Positions 62,901-64,000 of a stretch of DNA of 64,000 nucleotides are shown in pieces. Position 1 is the first letter of the stretch, and each line of letters begins with the position of its first letter. The DNA comes from Globisporangium splendens. Its lineage: Eukaryota > Oomycota > Peronosporomycetes > Pythiales > Pythiaceae. Made by a program: the position numbers and the translations under genes. The DNA lies in the NCBI GenBank assembly GCA_006386115.1, contig VFIW01000099.1, positions 1 to 64,000 on the forward strand, read 5' to 3'. Below the pieces are notes generated by a model. It had not been told where the DNA came from and ran no database searches. It saw only the letters and a program-made list of their open reading frames with translations.

Positions 62901-64000
62901 CTTGCGATGATGCGTGTCACGCTCGGTCGCAGTCTATTTCTCGTCATGTGGTGTCCGCGGCATTTCTACGTCACTTGCCAGATTCGGATTGCTCCGTCTT
63001 TCTCTCCGCTGTGGACTTTCGGGGGGAGAGACGCGCCGTGGCAGTGCGGCAAGAGCAAGTCCACACCGTCGACACACAGTGGGCAAGTGTTCACTTGTCC
63101 GAAGCGACGAAGAAAGCCTTTCAAGCTGGCTATTCCCGCGACCCAAGTTTTGCCGAAGTGTGGCAGAGTCGCGAAGGGAACGAGAAGTTCGAGAAGCGCA
63201 ACGGTCTTCTGTTCTTGCGAACGAAGCACCCGGTGTTGCGATTGTGTGTACCAAACTCGAGCAAGTTGGTCACAGATGTTATTCAAGAGTTTCACGATGC
63301 TCCTGTGGCTGCTCATCCAGGAGTTCGTCGAACACAGCTAAAGGCGGCTCAATGGTATTACTGGCCCGCCTTGGAAAAAGACATTCACGAGTATGTTGGC
63401 AGTTGCCAGACTTGTGCACGATGGAATTCGAACAATCGGAAGAAGATCGGCTTGATGATGCCAATTCCGACGCCCCAAGAATGCTGGGATGTTGTGTCGA
63501 TGGATTTCATCACTGGACTTCCAGTGTCCGAAGGTTTTGATGCAATCTTTGTCACGGTGGACAAGGTGTCGAAGCGTCCGAAGTACCATCCAACACACTC
63601 GACAGCAGATGCCGAAGGTACGGCCAAGGTATTCTTCGAGGCAGTGGTTCATCACCACGGTTTGCCGAAGGTCATCATCAGTGACCGCGATCCCAAGTTC
63701 ACGTCGGACTTTTGGAAGTCGCTGACCAAGCTCATGGGTATCAAGCTGAGCATGACAACGTCTCATCGCGCGCAAGCAGACGGACAAACCGAGCGTCAGA
63801 ACCTCGTGTTGGAAGATGCGCTGCGATGCATGATGTCATACCATGGAGACGATTGGGCGAGCCACCTTGGAACGATCGAGTTTGCTCATGCAACTCTCGT
63901 TAATGAGTCGACCAAGTTCACACCGTTTGAAGTCGACACTGGAAGAAAGGTGCGCAACCTAATTTCCCAAGAGTTCGGCGTCGACGAAGGAAACTTCGAA
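59987..64000 (+). CDS. Gypsy E gag-pol polyprotein, open to the window end
   Basis: One uninterrupted frame of 1338 codons with no stop in the window, so gag and pol are fused without frameshift. Gag-type helices (residues ~40-220) are followed by CCHC knuckle CFNCNRPGHRASEC (~252-265), protease LIDSGASTNL (~345) ending DVIFGQPWFVEHNP, RT with VIDYRYVNSQTKIPKIPLP, FTVIDLAQGYHQM and VVYLDDICIFS (~690), and RNase H TTDASGYCMGGVL and WPAHEKELLAIKFAL. Integrase has the HHCC finger (FHDAPVAAHPGVRRTQL ... CQTCARW), VVSMDFITGLP, ISDRDPKFTSDFW and QADGQTERQN. All catalytic residues I can check are present, so it may be active. The C-terminal end is outside the window. Confidence 0.95.
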   Translation, partial: MNEPTNAQLLQSMLAVLNQQAEMIKEFQQVKRESEIKLEGCKLPVYSGALQESFQLYKEQVGDYLKARNIDRQDASLQPRLLAMLGGTLRQGAVQWFIVKKTEIETVDQFFLELGNEFIPADLQERLRDQLGELSQGQSRGLDDYVSRFRHAITQVQEMSELDKIMYFVRGLAPAIRTEVRYRRCSTLSEAITLALDYDRSHRRSADGNRSHSEPRYRRFDNRQYRLNGASPMEVDNVRVLGREECLRQRLCFNCNRPGHRASECRAPRQQRQASTPQTTRNSRYQRPTQRARRSSPMVEHNLATVDEVDYPIVFDNAELNAVGIARKSNLFVVNGRVDGNDVRILIDSGASTNLIQRGLVKKVLNTAVIEAQGFDGRRTKKQVNEVEASCQVQDKKFEAMQFTEWDLPNSHDVIFGQPWFVEHNPIIDWRKQTFALPEDTSVHERSGSEICSKIKNAEYEELFVVKVSAVNDISPVVPPELKPVIDRFADCFPELLPDGLPPERAVNFELQPKPDAVPSSRPPFRLSKTEQDALEEFVRDNVKKGWIEVSNSPWISNIFGVPKKDPATGMAVKRAEWLRSGNTKVPIRWVIDYRYVNSQTKIPKIPLPHIEELFDQMLGATVFTVIDLAQGYHQMRVKPDSRPYTAFRSQKETYQWCVAPMGLAGMPGAWSRLMRVLFGKFKFVVVYLDDICIFSRSMKDHAQHLAMVCEVLRYEKLYARLSKCEFGKSSVRFLGHTVTAEGIQVDAKKTTAIEKYPAPTTQKTLLSFLGLAGYYRRFICDFARIALPLHRLIKKDAKWTWSSEHDHAFRALKLALQQAPTLRLPDFDRRFTVTTDASGYCMGGVLSQKIDGFDAPIAFYSKKFGQYEEKWPAHEKELLAIKFALSKRRHYLHGRQFDVFTDNSACRWMLHHPEVTPKLARMLTFFSQFDFVLHHVKGSTNVVADALSRPGPEEVKQSDELPVVSTPEVHACDDACHARSQSISRHVVSAAFLRHLPDSDCSVFLSAVDFRGERRAVAVRQEQVHTVDTQWASVHLSEATKKAFQAGYSRDPSFAEVWQSREGNEKFEKRNGLLFLRTKHPVLRLCVPNSSKLVTDVIQEFHDAPVAAHPGVRRTQLKAAQWYYWPALEKDIHEYVGSCQTCARWNSNNRKKIGLMMPIPTPQECWDVVSMDFITGLPVSEGFDAIFVTVDKVSKRPKYHPTHSTADAEGTAKVFFEAVVHHHGLPKVIISDRDPKFTSDFWKSLTKLMGIKLSMTTSHRAQADGQTERQNLVLEDALRCMMSYHGDDWASHLGTIEFAHATLVNESTKFTPFEVDTGRKVRNLISQEFGVDEGNFE

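Larger units (their letters stand above)
58704..64000 (+). mobile_element. Gypsy E: intact 5' part, runs off the window
   Basis: A third Ty3/Gypsy family on the plus strand: LTR ending ACCGTTGCA at 59048, primer site TGGTAGCACTTTGCG from 59051, leader ORF 59456..59806, and a fused gag-pol frame 59987 to beyond 64000. The LTR start is uncertain: TGTAAC occurs at 58704 and 58752. ATTCACTTTCCAATTT (58913..58928) is an initiator/FPR-like core. Confidence 0.88.

Overview
The window reads as nuclear DNA of an oomycete, probably of the Phytophthora/Pythium side. This rests on compact genes with short GT-AG introns (donors often GTGCG or GTAAG), an axonemal dynein light chain (a flagellated zoospore maker), a thaumatin-like protein with a membrane anchor, and initiator/FPR-like core promoters of the oomycete type in several retroelements. 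Species assignment is inference.

Left part, 0.3-16.3 kb, is ordinary gene-dense DNA: a thaumatin-like membrane protein (-), NF-YC (+), 3-hydroxyisobutyrate dehydrogenase (+), outer-arm dynein light chain 1 (-), a TAF1B/Rrn7-type Pol I factor (-), an eEF2-lysine methyltransferase of the FAM86/EEF2KMT type (+), a WW plus ankyrin protein (-), prefoldin subunit 3 (-) and a disordered protein of unknown function (-). Exon boundaries were worked out by hand so that reading phase is kept at every junction. Two of these genes carry an in-frame TGA.

Right part, 17-64 kb, is a transposon island. It holds a truncated (17.0-18.1 kb) and a complete (35.7-37.2 kb) copy of a SUT/GPH sugar transporter, one small secreted cysteine-rich protein (32.5 kb), and repeats. 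Five Ty3/Gypsy insertions are named here A (19.06-26.61 kb, complete, minus), C (46.30-48.25, same family as A, plus, truncated), B (48.35-51.68, plus, truncated), D (51.68-58.41, minus, lacking its 5' end) and E (from about 58.7 kb to beyond the window, plus, intact open gag-pol). There are also LINE-type RNase H fragments, some in a 1644-bp tandem array, and a 5.6-kb hAT element (40,689-46,294) with intact transposase, terminal inverted repeats, 8-bp target duplications and internal gene fragments.

The most interesting signal is in Gypsy A and D. Each carries, between its polypurine tract and the end of pol, a long open frame on the opposite strand. These antisense frames encode NLS-bearing, coiled-coil proteins that resemble each other (EFY...F.S.R...W..FV pattern), and an initiator-like core promoter lies just upstream of each. 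A, B, C and D also share a canonical A AAA AAC slippery heptamer at the gag/pol overlap; in A and C a TAG inside the gag zinc knuckle precedes it.

A second structural signal is a pair of reciprocal chimeras at 27,415/27,416 and 58,407/58,408. A gag gene and an RNase H gene have exchanged halves, as expected for a 31-kb inversion (or an assembly inversion) between those points.
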